Below are positions 16,199 to 25,372 of a stretch of DNA of 64,000 bases, piece after piece. This DNA is from an uncultured Altererythrobacter sp. GTDB lineage: Bacteria > Pseudomonadota > Alphaproteobacteria > Sphingomonadales > Sphingomonadaceae. Location: assembly GCA_913056125.1 (NCBI GenBank), contig CAJXNC010000010.1, positions 1 to 64,000 of the forward strand. Reading direction: 5' to 3'. Each line of letters starts with the position of its first letter. Within the stretch, counting starts at the first letter, position 1. The notes under the pieces were generated by a model. The model saw only the letters and a program-made list of their open reading frames with translations, did not search any database and was not told the DNA's origin. Position numbers and translations under genes: made by a program.

Positions 16199-17326
16199 CT
16201 ACCCTTCGCGGTTGGCGCCTGGGCTCATTTGCGTCCAGTCGGCCGGGACCAGCGGGATGCCGTTTTCGACATAATGCGGGATAATCGGCGTGGAATATTC
16301 CTCGAAGCTTATCCGCCCGTCGCCGTCCCGGTCGGCATTCTCCATATATTGCGCCCGTGCATCATCGCCGGACAGCCGGTTCAGCGGATCGTTCCGGTCA
16401 TAGACCAAGGTTCCGTCTGCCCGCAGCGTGGCCTTGGGCGTGCCGAGCATCTCGGGAGCCTCCGCCAGTTCGACAAAGCCCGACCGGTCCCTGTCCGTGG
16501 CGTCGAACATGGTGCGGACATAGGCGCGTGCCCTTTCCTCCGTGGCCGGGGTGGTTTCGAAGTCCGTCGGAAGGAATTCCCGCTGCTCCCCATTACCCGG
16601 ATTGGCGGCGTAGGGGGGATTGCGCTCGCCGATCACGATCACGTCCGCGCGATTTACGGCAAAGCCGTTCTTCAACATGGCATCGTAGCGGACATTGCGG
16701 AATTCGGCATGGCTGATGCGGTTGTCGCCATCGTCCTCATTCTGATCGATGAAGAACTGCCACGCGGCCTGACCGGTCAGTTCATCGCGCGGAGCCATGT
16801 TGCAGCAGGCAGCACCGATGCTGCGCGGACCTTCCGACTCCTCGATGAAGCCGGACCCATCCGCGTCGAATTCGGCAAATTGCTCTGCGATGTGGTCCTC
16901 GATCTGCTCGGGCGTTGCCATCACCATGAGTATTTCGGGCACGTCGGAATTGTCGGTTGCGGTCGCCTCGACCGTGCTTGCTTGCGATAGGAGGAAGGCG
17001 GTTGCGGTCGCCAGAAGGATCATCGTCATTACTCCCAATGCCAGTGGTCTGGTGAACCACTTGTCGGGCGTGGGAGCCTCACTTTCGACCTCCGGCGAAT
17101 GGGCTACCGTCAGGCCGTACCCTTCCGCCTCGCCCAGCATGCGGGCCGCTTCGAGCGAGGATCCGGCATCGAGCTTGATACGCGCCATCTTCAGCCGCTT
17201 CTCGACCGCATGGTGCGAAATGCCGAGATCGAGCGCGATCTCCTTGGCGGTCTTGTGCTGCAGCCATAGCCGCAGGCACTCCTTCTCGCGCTCGGTCAGG
17301 CGGCTGAGGCCGTTCCTCTCTTCCAT
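16199..17326 (-). CDS. Membrane-tethered LuxR-type regulator with EF-hands (long paralogue)
   Basis: The 375-aa protein has the same architecture as its neighbour. Residues 11-70 are a LuxR-type HTH about two-thirds identical to the paralogue, residues 95-114 a membrane helix, and the C-terminal region has canonical EF-hand loops at D154-E165, D278-E289 and D332-E343. A degenerate acidic loop (DQNEDDGDNRISHAE, 194-208) may be a fourth. Adjacent cysteines at 174-175 are unusual. ATG 17326 (MEERNGLSRLTEREKECL) aligns with the start of the paralogue. The gene is divergent from plsY with a 150-bp gap. It probably reports periplasmic calcium or envelope state, but this is inference. Confidence 0.75.
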   Translation of the reverse strand: MEERNGLSRLTEREKECLRLWLQHKTAKEIALDLGISHHAVEKRLKMARIKLDAGSSLEAARMLGEAEGYGLTVAHSPEVESEAPTPDKWFTRPLALGVMTMILLATATAFLLSQASTVEATATDNSDVPEILMVMATPEQIEDHIAEQFAEFDADGSGFIEESEGPRSIGAACCNMAPRDELTGQAAWQFFIDQNEDDGDNRISHAEFRNVRYDAMLKNGFAVNRADVIVIGERNPPYAANPGNGEQREFLPTDFETTPATEERARAYVRTMFDATDRDRSGFVELAEAPEMLGTPKATLRADGTLVYDRNDPLNRLSGDDARAQYMENADRDGDGRISFEEYSTPIIPHYVENGIPLVPADWTQMSPGANREG

Positions 17327-17476
17327 GCACCACAGATAGGCGCTGGCGTCGCAATTCCAAAGTACGGTCTGCTGGTACCGCGCGGGCGGAAGCGCCTGAT
17401 TTTGCTGCACGCCGCAATCCGAAGCGGATCATTTTGTCCCTGCCATTCGCAGGGCAAACGGCTATGCATCGCGACC

Positions 17477-18076
17477 ATGAACCTGCTTTACGCGACTCTG
17501 CTCGGCTACGCGCTCGGCTCGATACCCTTCGGCCTGCTGCTGTCTCTTGCAGCCGGCAAGGGGGATATACGCCAGATTGGAAGCGGGAATATCGGAGCCA
17601 CCAATGTGCTCCGTACCGGCAGCAAATGGCTCGCGGCGGTTACCCTGTTGCTCGATCTGGGAAAGGGCTTCCTGCCGGTCTTCCTCGCCTGGCATCTCTT
17701 TGCGCATGATGGCAGCTGGCATTCGCCCATCGCCGGCGCGGCAATCGGCGCAGTGTTGGGGCACTGTTTTCCCGTCTGGCTCAAATTCAAGGGGGGCAAG
17801 GGCGTTGCCACCAATGCCGGGGTCAGTTTCGGCGTCGCCTGGCCGATCGGGCTTGCCTATGCGCTGGTCTGGATCGGCGTGCTGGCCGGTTTCCGTATCT
17901 CCTCGCTGGCGGGGATGAGCGCGGTTGTGGCTGCAGTTGCCGCCGCGGCGATGTTCGGCCCGGTCGAATTCGTACCCGTCATGGCGGTGATCGCCGTTCT
18001 GGTCCTGTGGCTGCACCGCGCCAATATCGCCCGGTTGCGCGAAGGGACCGAGCCCAAGGTCGGCAGCAAGAAGTGA
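17477..18076 (+). CDS. plsY: Glycerol-3-phosphate acyltransferase PlsY
   Basis: PlsY transfers the acyl group from acyl-phosphate to glycerol-3-phosphate, the first step of phospholipid synthesis. The 199-aa integral membrane protein has the three conserved cytoplasmic motifs: GSIPFG near the start with SGNIGATNVLRT, the GHCFPVWLKFKGGKG glycine-rich block, and the distal R/E motif region. ATG 17477 is chosen; the frame opens further upstream without homology. Its stop overlaps the GTG of dprA (GTGA), so the two are coupled. Confidence 0.93.
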   Translation: MNLLYATLLGYALGSIPFGLLLSLAAGKGDIRQIGSGNIGATNVLRTGSKWLAAVTLLLDLGKGFLPVFLAWHLFAHDGSWHSPIAGAAIGAVLGHCFPVWLKFKGGKGVATNAGVSFGVAWPIGLAYALVWIGVLAGFRISSLAGMSAVVAAVAAAAMFGPVEFVPVMAVIAVLVLWLHRANIARLREGTEPKVGSKK

Positions 18077-19170
18077 GTTCTGCGCCCGCCCTTGACCAGG
18101 ACGAGGCCTTCAACCGTATCCGCCTGCTGCGATCGCCCAATATCGGGCCGGTCAGCTATCACCAATTGCTGCGCCGTTTTGGCAATGCGCAGGCCGCGCT
18201 CGAGGCGCTGCCTGACCTCGCCGCGCGCGGTAAGCGCGACTATAGCGCTGCCTCGGTCGACAGGGTGGAGGAGGAAATTGCCGCTGTGCGCCGCGCCGGT
18301 GCGCGCTACCTGTTCCACGACATGGCGGCCTATCCCGCATTGCTCGGCCAGATGGAGGGCGCGCCGCCGATCCTCACCATGCGCGGCAATTTGGAGCTGG
18401 CGGCAAGGCCCTGCGTTGCCATGGTCGGCGCGCGCAATGCCTCGGCTGCGGCGCTCAAGCTGGCGCGGGAATTTGCATCGGCGCTGGTGGCGGAAGGCTT
18501 CACCGTGGTTTCGGGACTGGCTCGCGGGATCGATGGGGCTGCTCACCAGGGCTCCATGCCCTCGACCATCGGCGTCATCGCCAGCGGGATCGATATTGCC
18601 TACCCGCCGCAGCACGCCGAATTGCAGGAGCGATTGGCCAGCGAGGGCCTGCTGATCGCCGAGGAGGTTCCGGGCACCGAGCCGCGCGGAAACCTCTTTC
18701 CCAAGCGAAACCGCATCATCGCCGGACTGTCTGCCGGGACCCTGGTTGTCGAGGCCGCGCCCAAAAGCGGTTCGCTCATTACTGCAAGGCTGGCGGGAGA
18801 GGCAGGACGCGAAGTCATGGCGATCCCCGGCTCGCCACTGGAGCCACGTAGCGCTGGCTGCAACCAGCTGATCCGCGAAGGAGCCGTGCTGGTGCAGGAG
18901 CCGGCCGATGTGATCGAGTTGCTGTCAGGCTTTGATGGCAATCCGCGATCCAGCTTTCGCGAGGCAGTGCCCGCATTCGATTATGAAATCGAGCCAGCGG
19001 ATAGTGCGACGGATGTCAGCGATCTGCTTACACAGGCGCCCGTGGCGGTTGATGAACTGGTTCGCCAGAGCGGCGAAAGCGCAGGCGTGGTGCAGATGGC
19101 ATTGCTCGAACTCGAGATCGCCGGCCGGCTTCAGCGCCATGCCGGGGGGAGGGTTTCGCTGACTTCTTGA
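18073..19170 (+). CDS. dprA: DNA-processing protein DprA
   Basis: DprA loads RecA on incoming single-stranded DNA during transformation. The 365-aa protein has an N-terminal helical region (NIGPVSYHQLLRRFG), the Rossmann-like core with MVGARNAS, VSGLARGIDGAAHQ, FPKRNRIIAGLSAGTLVVEA and PGSPLEPRSAGCNQLIREGA, and a C-terminal winged-helix domain (PVAVDELVRQSGE...LLELEIAGRL). The start GTG 18073 overlaps the plsY stop. The order plsY-dprA-topA is common in alphaproteobacteria, here interrupted by two membrane-protein genes. Confidence 0.93.
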   Translation: MSSAPALDQDEAFNRIRLLRSPNIGPVSYHQLLRRFGNAQAALEALPDLAARGKRDYSAASVDRVEEEIAAVRRAGARYLFHDMAAYPALLGQMEGAPPILTMRGNLELAARPCVAMVGARNASAAALKLAREFASALVAEGFTVVSGLARGIDGAAHQGSMPSTIGVIASGIDIAYPPQHAELQERLASEGLLIAEEVPGTEPRGNLFPKRNRIIAGLSAGTLVVEAAPKSGSLITARLAGEAGREVMAIPGSPLEPRSAGCNQLIREGAVLVQEPADVIELLSGFDGNPRSSFREAVPAFDYEIEPADSATDVSDLLTQAPVAVDELVRQSGESAGVVQMALLELEIAGRLQRHAGGRVSLTS

Positions 19171-19223
19171 CTCTCCATCCACATTGCACAGGATGGTAGC
19201 GGGACGTTGGGGAAGGAAATGAA

Positions 19224-19892
19224 ATGGCTATTGCCGCTGCACGCGAACTAAAAGTCGGCCGCTTGATCAACAAGACACTCGATGTCCTGGAAAAGAACTG
19301 GGTTGTTGCCCTGATCTTTATTGTCGGGATTGCGGCCATCAATGCCGGCATGGCTTATGTGGGCCTTACCAGGACGGCGATCTTGCAGCAATTGGGCCTG
19401 ACTGCGGCAAGCATCGTGATCGGAGTATTCGTGAATTTCTTCCTGATCACTACCTTGCTCAAGCGAACGGGCCTGATGGCAGAAGGGGAAGGCGGGCATC
19501 TAATACCGTTTCTTGGCCTGTCGGTGCTTCATTCCTTGGGCGTGGGCCTAGGCTTCGTCTTGCTGATCATCCCGGGCCTGTTCGTCATGGCGCGTTGGAG
19601 CGTGGCTCAGCCCATTTTCCTCAGTCGTGGCGGCGGCGTGATGAACGCACTGAAGCAGAGCTGGGAGCAGACACGCGGGAACGAGTTCCCGATCATCGTG
19701 GCGGGGCTGGCGCTTGCGATCATCTTCATCGCTATTTCGATCGGAGCGCCATTCTTGGTCGGTGCGGAATCGATTCTCGGCCTGATCGTGGCACAAGGCG
19801 CGGGCGCCGTGATGACGGTGATCTTCGCCAGCTTCGGTGTCGTGCTTTACGGCCTCCTGATAGTGGCGCGGGAAGCTTCCACTTTCGAATAG
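19224..19892 (+). CDS. Polytopic membrane protein of unknown function (first of pair)
   Basis: The 222-aa protein has an N-terminal amphipathic stretch (VGRLINKTLDVLEKNW) and about five hydrophobic helices, with the pattern LGVGLGFVLLIIPGLFVMARWSVAQPIFL followed by ALKQSWEQTRGN. This matches the membrane domain seen in glycerophosphodiester phosphodiesterase-associated and YciC-like proteins, whose role is unclear. The next gene encodes a related protein with the same central signature. ATG 19224 follows GGAAGGAAAT. Confidence 0.6.
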   Translation: MAIAAARELKVGRLINKTLDVLEKNWVVALIFIVGIAAINAGMAYVGLTRTAILQQLGLTAASIVIGVFVNFFLITTLLKRTGLMAEGEGGHLIPFLGLSVLHSLGVGLGFVLLIIPGLFVMARWSVAQPIFLSRGGGVMNALKQSWEQTRGNEFPIIVAGLALAIIFIAISIGAPFLVGAESILGLIVAQGAGAVMTVIFASFGVVLYGLLIVAREASTFE

Positions 19893-19953
19893 GAAGATGC
19901 AGCGACACTTGGCGGCAACCGCCAAAGGGATTTGGACGAGATGAGGAGAATGG

Positions 19954-20664
19954 ATGATGGCGAATGAAGTAAGCGTAGGGACGATCTTCAACGGCATGTC
20001 CAACCTCGTTTCGACCAATTCTCGCGAGGCGGGGATCTATGTGCTTGTCGTGGGCGGCTTGGCCGCGCTCGGCTATGCGGCCGGCTTCTCGCAAGTCACC
20101 ACCCAGGTCGGCATCAATTATGGCTTCCTGATCGACCAGAATGACACATTGGGCAGTGGCCTGTTCGAGCTGTTCTCGGCCCTTGTCGGGATTATCGCGG
20201 CATACATGCTCACCAGGCAATACATCGCCTCTCGCCACCGCCTGGCGAGCGAGGGCAATCGCTTCTGGCAATTCCTCGGCCTGTCGATCCTTGCCGTGAT
20301 CGGTCTCGTGATCGGCTTCCTGTTTCTGATCGTGCCAGGTATTATCCTGCTGGTTCGTTGGAGCGCTTCCACGGGCTATGTGATCGGGACCGAGCAAGGG
20401 ATTACCGAATCGCTTTCGTCCAGCTGGGAAGCGACCAAGGGTCATGGCTGGCAGATCTTCTTTGCCGGGCTCATCTTCCTGATCGGGTCGATGATATTCG
20501 CCGGGATCGTGGCTGCAGTGTTCTCGCTTGCCGGCCTGACCGTGGCGGCGATGATTTCCGGCTTTGTCGAAGCGGCCATCGGGGCACTGTCATATGCCTT
20601 TGCCGTGTCGGTCTACCTGCTGGTCAGCGAAGGCAGTGAAGAGCTTGGGGACGTGTTTGCTTGA
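19954..20664 (+). CDS. Polytopic membrane protein of unknown function (second of pair)
   Basis: The 236-aa protein is a divergent relative of the previous gene product: it keeps the central signature (LVIGFLFLIVPGIILLVRWSASTGYVIGTEQG, then SLSSSWEATKGHGW) and a similar helix pattern. ATG 19954 and ATG 19957 are both possible after AGGAGA. The tandem pair separates dprA from topA. A conserved I-P-G-[IL] plus a downstream SWE.T(K/R) motif in both suggests a shared functional core, but no activity is known. Confidence 0.6.
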   Translation: MMANEVSVGTIFNGMSNLVSTNSREAGIYVLVVGGLAALGYAAGFSQVTTQVGINYGFLIDQNDTLGSGLFELFSALVGIIAAYMLTRQYIASRHRLASEGNRFWQFLGLSILAVIGLVIGFLFLIVPGIILLVRWSASTGYVIGTEQGITESLSSSWEATKGHGWQIFFAGLIFLIGSMIFAGIVAAVFSLAGLTVAAMISGFVEAAIGALSYAFAVSVYLLVSEGSEELGDVFA

Positions 20665-20755
20665 GCGGTCGAATGCAAATGCCTGCTTGACGAATCTGCC
20701 GAGGTCGATTCACCCTCGCGCGTACGTACACGCGTAGGGATTGCCTTTTCAGAAC

Positions 20756-23317
20756 ATGCAACTTGTCATCGTTGAGTCGCCGGCCAAGGCGAAAACCATC
20801 GAGAAATATCTCGGCAAGGACTTCAAGGTCCTTGCCTCATACGGCCATGTCCGCGACCTGCCGCCCAAGGATGGCAGCGTGCGACCGGACGATGAATTCG
20901 CGATGGATTGGGAGGTCTATGCGGACAAGCGCAATCGCGACCAAGTCAAGGCGATAGCAGATGCTGCCAAGAAGGCCGATCGCCTGATCCTCGCCACCGA
21001 CCCCGATCGCGAGGGGGAGGCGATCAGCTGGCACGTCCTCGAACTGCTGAAGAAGCGCAAGGCTCTGCCCGATGACGTCGAGCGGGTGACCTTCAATGCG
21101 ATTACCAAGCAGGCCGTGACCGATGCGATGAAAGCACCGCGGGAGCTCGACCAGGATCTGATCGATGCCTATCTCGCTCGCCGCGCGCTCGATTACCTTT
21201 TCGGCTTCACGCTCTCGCCCGTGCTTTGGCGCAAGCTGCCCGGGGCCAAGAGTGCCGGACGCGTGCAATCCGTGGCGCTACGCCTGATCTGCGAGCGCGA
21301 GCACGAGATCGAGATTTTCAAGCCTGAAGAGTACTGGTCTGTTACTGCCAAGATGGAACAGGGCGGGACCGCATTCGATGCGCGCCTGGTCAAGTTCGAC
21401 GGCAAGAAGCTCGACAAGATGAGTCTTGGGAACAAGGGCTCTGCCGACGCGGCCAAGAAGGCAGTCGAAGATGGCCGCTTCACAGTCGAAGAAGTCGAAA
21501 CCAAGCCGCTCAAGCGTAATCCTTCACCGCCATTCACCACTTCGACCTTGCAGCAGGAGGCGGCGCGCAAGCTCGGCTTCTCCGCCAGCCATACGATGCG
21601 CTGTGCCCAATCGCTCTACGAGGCGGGCGCGATCACCTATATGCGTACCGATGGCGTGCAGATGGATGGCAGCGCAATAAGTGCTGCCCGCAAGGCCATC
21701 GCGGAGCGTTTCGACGGGCATTACCTTCCCGAAAAGCCGCGCCACTATGCCACCAAGGCCAAGAATGCGCAGGAAGCCCATGAGGCGATCCGACCGACCG
21801 ATTTCAGCCGCGACCGCGCCGGATCGGGCGACGAGGCCAAGCTCTACGATTTGATCTTCAAGCGCGCCATGGCCAGCCAGATGGCCGCTGCGCAGCTCGA
21901 GCGTACCACTGTCACCTTGCGCGACGGGACCGGCAAGAATGAACTGCGCGCCACCGGCCAAGTGGTCAAGTTTCCCGGCTTCATCGCGGTCTATACTGAA
22001 GGGCTGGACGAGAAGTCCGACGATGATGACGACGGCCTGCTGCCTGCCATGCGCGAAGGCGATGCGCCGGCGAAAAAGGGCGTCGAGGCGCTGCAACATT
22101 TCACCCAGCCACCGCCGCGCTTTTCCGAAGCCTCGCTGGTCAAGCGGCTCGAGGAACTCGGCATCGGCCGCCCCTCGACCTATGCCTCGACCATCCAGAC
22201 CCTGCGCGATCGCGACTATGTCCGGATGGAGAAAAATCGTTTTTTTGCAGAGGATTCGGGCCGACTCCTGACGGCATTCCTCGAACGTTTCTTCCCCCGC
22301 TATGTCGCCTACGACTTCACGGCGGGCATGGAAGATGAACTCGACGAGGTGTCCGGCGGCCGTGAGGAGTGGAAAGCGCTGCTCGCGCAGTTCTGGCAGG
22401 ATTTCAAACCCAAGGCCGACGAGGTGATGGACCGCCTGCCGTCCGAAGTGACCGAAGTGCTCGACGAATATCTCGATGACTACCTGTTTCCGAAAACGGA
22501 GGATGGCGTCGATCCGCGGGTATGCCAGAAATGCCTGGCGGAGGGCCGCGAGGGCGGTCGCCTCGCGCTGCGCGGTGGGCGTTATGGCGCCTTTATCGGC
22601 TGCTCGAACTACCCTGAGTGCACCTTCCGCCGGAAGTTCGGCCAGCCTGGCGAAGGCGATGGCTCGGACGATGCGGTGATGGGCGTCGATCCTGAAACCG
22701 GCCTCAATGTCGAGCGCAAGACAGGCCGCTTCGGGCCCTATATCCAGCTGGGCGAGGGCAAGGATGCCAAGCGCGCTTCCATCCCCAAGGACCTCGACGA
22801 TTTCGACCTCGAATGGGCGCTCAAGCTGCTGGCCCTGCCGCGCATCATTGGCGACCACCCGGAAACGGGCCTGCCGATCGAGGCGGCCATCGGGCGCTAT
22901 GGCCCCTATCTTCGCCATGACGGTAAATATGCCAAGCTTACCTCGACTCGTGACGTGTTCGAAACGGGCATGAACGCGGCTGTGACGCTGCTGGCCGAGG
23001 CGGCCAATCGCAAGGGCGGGGGCGGCCGCGCCAAGGCCGAACCGATCAAGACCTTCGGCAAGCATCCCGATACAGGCGAAGAGATGAAGGTCCTGCCCGG
23101 CCGCTACGGTCCTTATGTCACCGATGGCAAGAACCATGCCACCGTGCCCAAGGACACCAAGCCTGAGGACGTGACCGAGGAGCAGGCGATCGAGCTGATC
23201 AATGCCCGCATCGCCAAGGGCCCGGCGAAAAAGAAGCGCAAGGCCCCGGCCAAGAAGAAGGCCCCGGCCAAGAAGAAGGCGCCTGCCAAGAAGAAGGCGG
23301 CGGCGAAGGAAGCCTAG
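20756..23317 (+). CDS. topA: DNA topoisomerase I
   Basis: TopA relaxes negative supercoils. The 853-aa protein has the N-terminal TOPRIM domain (VESPAKAKTIEKYLG, ATDPDREGEAISWH), the catalytic tyrosine Y295 in ITYMRTDG, one C-terminal four-cysteine zinc-ribbon (CQKC...CSNYPEC), several topoisomerase C-terminal repeats (KTGRFGPYIQLGEG, AIGRYGPYLRHDG, LPGRYGPYVTDG) and a lysine-rich tail built from APAKKK repeats. ATG 20756 gives MQLVIVESPAKAK, the family start. It lies downstream of dprA as in many relatives. Confidence 0.96.
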   Translation: MQLVIVESPAKAKTIEKYLGKDFKVLASYGHVRDLPPKDGSVRPDDEFAMDWEVYADKRNRDQVKAIADAAKKADRLILATDPDREGEAISWHVLELLKKRKALPDDVERVTFNAITKQAVTDAMKAPRELDQDLIDAYLARRALDYLFGFTLSPVLWRKLPGAKSAGRVQSVALRLICEREHEIEIFKPEEYWSVTAKMEQGGTAFDARLVKFDGKKLDKMSLGNKGSADAAKKAVEDGRFTVEEVETKPLKRNPSPPFTTSTLQQEAARKLGFSASHTMRCAQSLYEAGAITYMRTDGVQMDGSAISAARKAIAERFDGHYLPEKPRHYATKAKNAQEAHEAIRPTDFSRDRAGSGDEAKLYDLIFKRAMASQMAAAQLERTTVTLRDGTGKNELRATGQVVKFPGFIAVYTEGLDEKSDDDDDGLLPAMREGDAPAKKGVEALQHFTQPPPRFSEASLVKRLEELGIGRPSTYASTIQTLRDRDYVRMEKNRFFAEDSGRLLTAFLERFFPRYVAYDFTAGMEDELDEVSGGREEWKALLAQFWQDFKPKADEVMDRLPSEVTEVLDEYLDDYLFPKTEDGVDPRVCQKCLAEGREGGRLALRGGRYGAFIGCSNYPECTFRRKFGQPGEGDGSDDAVMGVDPETGLNVERKTGRFGPYIQLGEGKDAKRASIPKDLDDFDLEWALKLLALPRIIGDHPETGLPIEAAIGRYGPYLRHDGKYAKLTSTRDVFETGMNAAVTLLAEAANRKGGGGRAKAEPIKTFGKHPDTGEEMKVLPGRYGPYVTDGKNHATVPKDTKPEDVTEEQAIELINARIAKGPAKKKRKAPAKKKAPAKKKAPAKKKAAAKEA
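23243..23296 (+). repeat. Three 18-bp tandem units encoding APAKKK at the TopA C-terminus
   Basis: Units GCCCCGGCCAAGAAGAAG at 23243-23260 and 23261-23278 are identical and a third at 23279-23296 differs at two positions. They encode a basic tail likely to aid non-specific DNA binding and may vary in copy number between strains. Confidence 0.85.
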
Positions 23318-23324
23318 GTCCGCC

Positions 23325-23921
23325 GTGTCCCTGATAGCGTCTTCCCTGCTGGTCGTGGCCAACATGGCCATGCCATCTCCGGAAATGCCCTTTTTCCGCG
23401 ATACGCTCTCCATCGGGAACTTGCCGATGATTTATGTCGAGGTGTTCGTCGATCCCGATGGCGTGGTGCTGGAATGCGATGTGCTGGAGTACGAGGGCAG
23501 CCGCAGGATCAGCCGGCAGATTTGCCGGCAGGCGGTGGGCAAGGACATTGGCGAGGGCGCGCGCAATGATGCGGGGCAACCGGCCCATGCGGTGATGATG
23601 CTCTCGCGCGTGCAGGGGCAGAATCCTGATGAGAATCTTGGTGCGGCGCCTCCTGCTGCTCTGGTCCGCGCTGCGCAGCTGCAGGTCATGGTTGCGCAAT
23701 TGCCGGGTGACGGGCGCAATCGCCGGGTGGACGTGTTGACCGAAATTGCAGCTGATGGCTCGGTCGCTGCCTGCGCGCCGGTGCTGGGCGATGCGGATGC
23801 ATTCACGCGCATTGCCTGCGATCAGGCCACCACGCATCGCTTTGACAGCAGGGACGGCGGTGATGGTCGCCCGGTGAGCTATGTCATCACCCTGTCGGTC
23901 GATTTCGTACTGGATGACTAG
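23325..23921 (+). CDS. Secreted or membrane-anchored protein of unknown function
   Basis: This 198-aa protein starts at GTG 23325, 8 bp after topA. The open frame reaches further upstream into an Arg-rich stretch that is only the shifted reading of the TopA lysine tail, so I reject that extension. The N-terminus (MSLIASSLLVVANMAM) can act as a signal or anchor. The body (VEVFVDPDGVVLECDVLEYEG...ICRQAVGKDIG, and a second similar half ending SYVITLSVDF) weakly recalls TonB C-terminal-like domains, with two cysteine-containing repeats. I do not recognise a characterised family. Confidence 0.55.
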   Translation: MSLIASSLLVVANMAMPSPEMPFFRDTLSIGNLPMIYVEVFVDPDGVVLECDVLEYEGSRRISRQICRQAVGKDIGEGARNDAGQPAHAVMMLSRVQGQNPDENLGAAPPAALVRAAQLQVMVAQLPGDGRNRRVDVLTEIAADGSVAACAPVLGDADAFTRIACDQATTHRFDSRDGGDGRPVSYVITLSVDFVLDD

Positions 23922-23950
23922 GGCTTGCAGTAACTCCCTAACAGGCCCAG

Positions 23951-25372
23951 ATGGCGCGCATGAATGACGCGGCACCGATAGGCAATAATACAGCGAAGCC
24001 AGCCGCATCACCCCAGCAAGACGAACATCCCGGCCTGCCTACTCCGCGGCGTTGGTGGGCCATTGCCGCAATCAGCTTCGGCACCTCCTTGTTGGTGTTG
24101 GACGGGGCGATTGCCAATGTCGCCCTGCCGACCATTGCCCGTGACCTGGGCGTGTCCAATGCCGCGGTCACCAATGTTGTCACCGTCTACCAACTGGTGC
24201 TGGTGATGATGTTGCTGCCTTTCGCCTCGCTGGGCGACAAGCTGGGCCACCGCAATCTCTATCAGGCGGGGCAAGGCGTGTTCATGGTTGCATCCGCCCT
24301 GTGTCTGCTGGCCGATCATTTCGCCGTCCTGCTGGTCCTGCGGACCTTCCAGGCGCTGGGCGCGGCAATGGCGCTGAGCGTCTCTGCCGCCATGCTGCGG
24401 CAGATCTATCCGGCCAAAAGGCTCGGCACGGGGCTTGGCGTCAACAGCGTGATCGTCGCCTCGTCATCCGCCATGGCGCCGACCCTGGGCGGCTATATCG
24501 TCGGCAATGCCCATTGGCAGCTGGTATTCGTGGTGGCCGCACCGTTGGCAATCGTCTCGCTGCTGTTGGGCAGGGCGCTGCCTGACCCGGAACCGCGCAA
24601 GGAGCGCCTGCAATGGATTAGCGCGAGCTGGAGCGCTCTCACCATGCTGCTGCTCGTTGGCGGCGTACAGGTGGGTACGCATGGCCAGCCCTTGCTTGGT
24701 ATGCTGATCGTTGCGCTCGGCATCGTGTCGACTTTCTACCTCGTCCGGCGGGAGAAGCGGCGGCCCGCGCCGGTCCTGCCGGTCGACCTGTTGTCGCGGC
24801 CCGTCCTCGGTCTGTCCGCACTGGCTGCAATGGCGAGCTTCGTCGCCGCCAGCGCGCTGATGCTGTCGCTGCCCTTCCGGCTGGAAGAGGGCTATGGCTT
24901 CGATCCGCAGACCGTTGGCCTGCTCCTGCTGCCATTCCCGTTGACCATGCTGGTGATCTCCCCATTGGCGGGCTGGATGAGCGACCGCATTGCCGCGACC
25001 AAGCTGGGCGTGACGGGCATGAGCATCGTCACGATCGGCATGCTGCTGATTGCCTTCATGCCCGAGGATGTGAGCAAGGAGGGGATCGGTGCGCGTCTCG
25101 CCTTTACAGCTCTCGGTTTCGGCCTGTTCTTCAGTCCGAACACGCGGCTTCTCATCAGTCGTGCACCGCGAGAAAGGGCAGCGGCGGCGGGCGGCGTTCA
25201 ATCGACCGCAAGGCTTTTCGGCCAGACGCTAGGTGCAGTACTGGTCGGTGTCTTGCTGGCCGGGGGCTGGGGGATGGGACCGGCGCCCATGCTGTTCGCC
25301 TGCGCGCTCGCTTTCGTGGCCGCGGCTTGCAGCGTGACGCGGTACAAATTCAGGGATGCGAAGGCGGGTTAA
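23951..25372 (+). CDS. MFS transporter, DHA2 (14-helix drug:H+ antiporter) type
   Basis: The 473-aa protein has the DHA2 marker LDGAIANVALPTIARDLGVSNAAVTNVVTVYQLV in helix 1, the loop 2-3 motif GDKLGHRNLYQ, and about fourteen hydrophobic helices. QacA/EmrB relatives export hydrophobic or cationic drugs, or in some cases metabolites. No EmrA-like adaptor gene is adjacent. The C-terminal codons overlap the convergent era gene by 4 bp. Substrate cannot be told from sequence. Confidence 0.88.
   Translation: MARMNDAAPIGNNTAKPAASPQQDEHPGLPTPRRWWAIAAISFGTSLLVLDGAIANVALPTIARDLGVSNAAVTNVVTVYQLVLVMMLLPFASLGDKLGHRNLYQAGQGVFMVASALCLLADHFAVLLVLRTFQALGAAMALSVSAAMLRQIYPAKRLGTGLGVNSVIVASSSAMAPTLGGYIVGNAHWQLVFVVAAPLAIVSLLLGRALPDPEPRKERLQWISASWSALTMLLLVGGVQVGTHGQPLLGMLIVALGIVSTFYLVRREKRRPAPVLPVDLLSRPVLGLSALAAMASFVAASALMLSLPFRLEEGYGFDPQTVGLLLLPFPLTMLVISPLAGWMSDRIAATKLGVTGMSIVTIGMLLIAFMPEDVSKEGIGARLAFTALGFGLFFSPNTRLLISRAPRERAAAAGGVQSTARLFGQTLGAVLVGVLLAGGWGMGPAPMLFACALAFVAAACSVTRYKFRDAKAG

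Noticed and set aside
17438-17454. CCCTGC/GCAGGG hairpin between the long LuxR-EF-hand gene and plsY
   Set aside because: Six base pairs without a T-run in a divergent region; not enough to call a terminator or an operator.
23202-23324. Arg-rich N-terminus of the frame that continues into the 198-aa secreted protein
   Set aside because: It is the shifted reading of the topA APAKKK repeats; GTG 23325 gives a sensible N-terminus.
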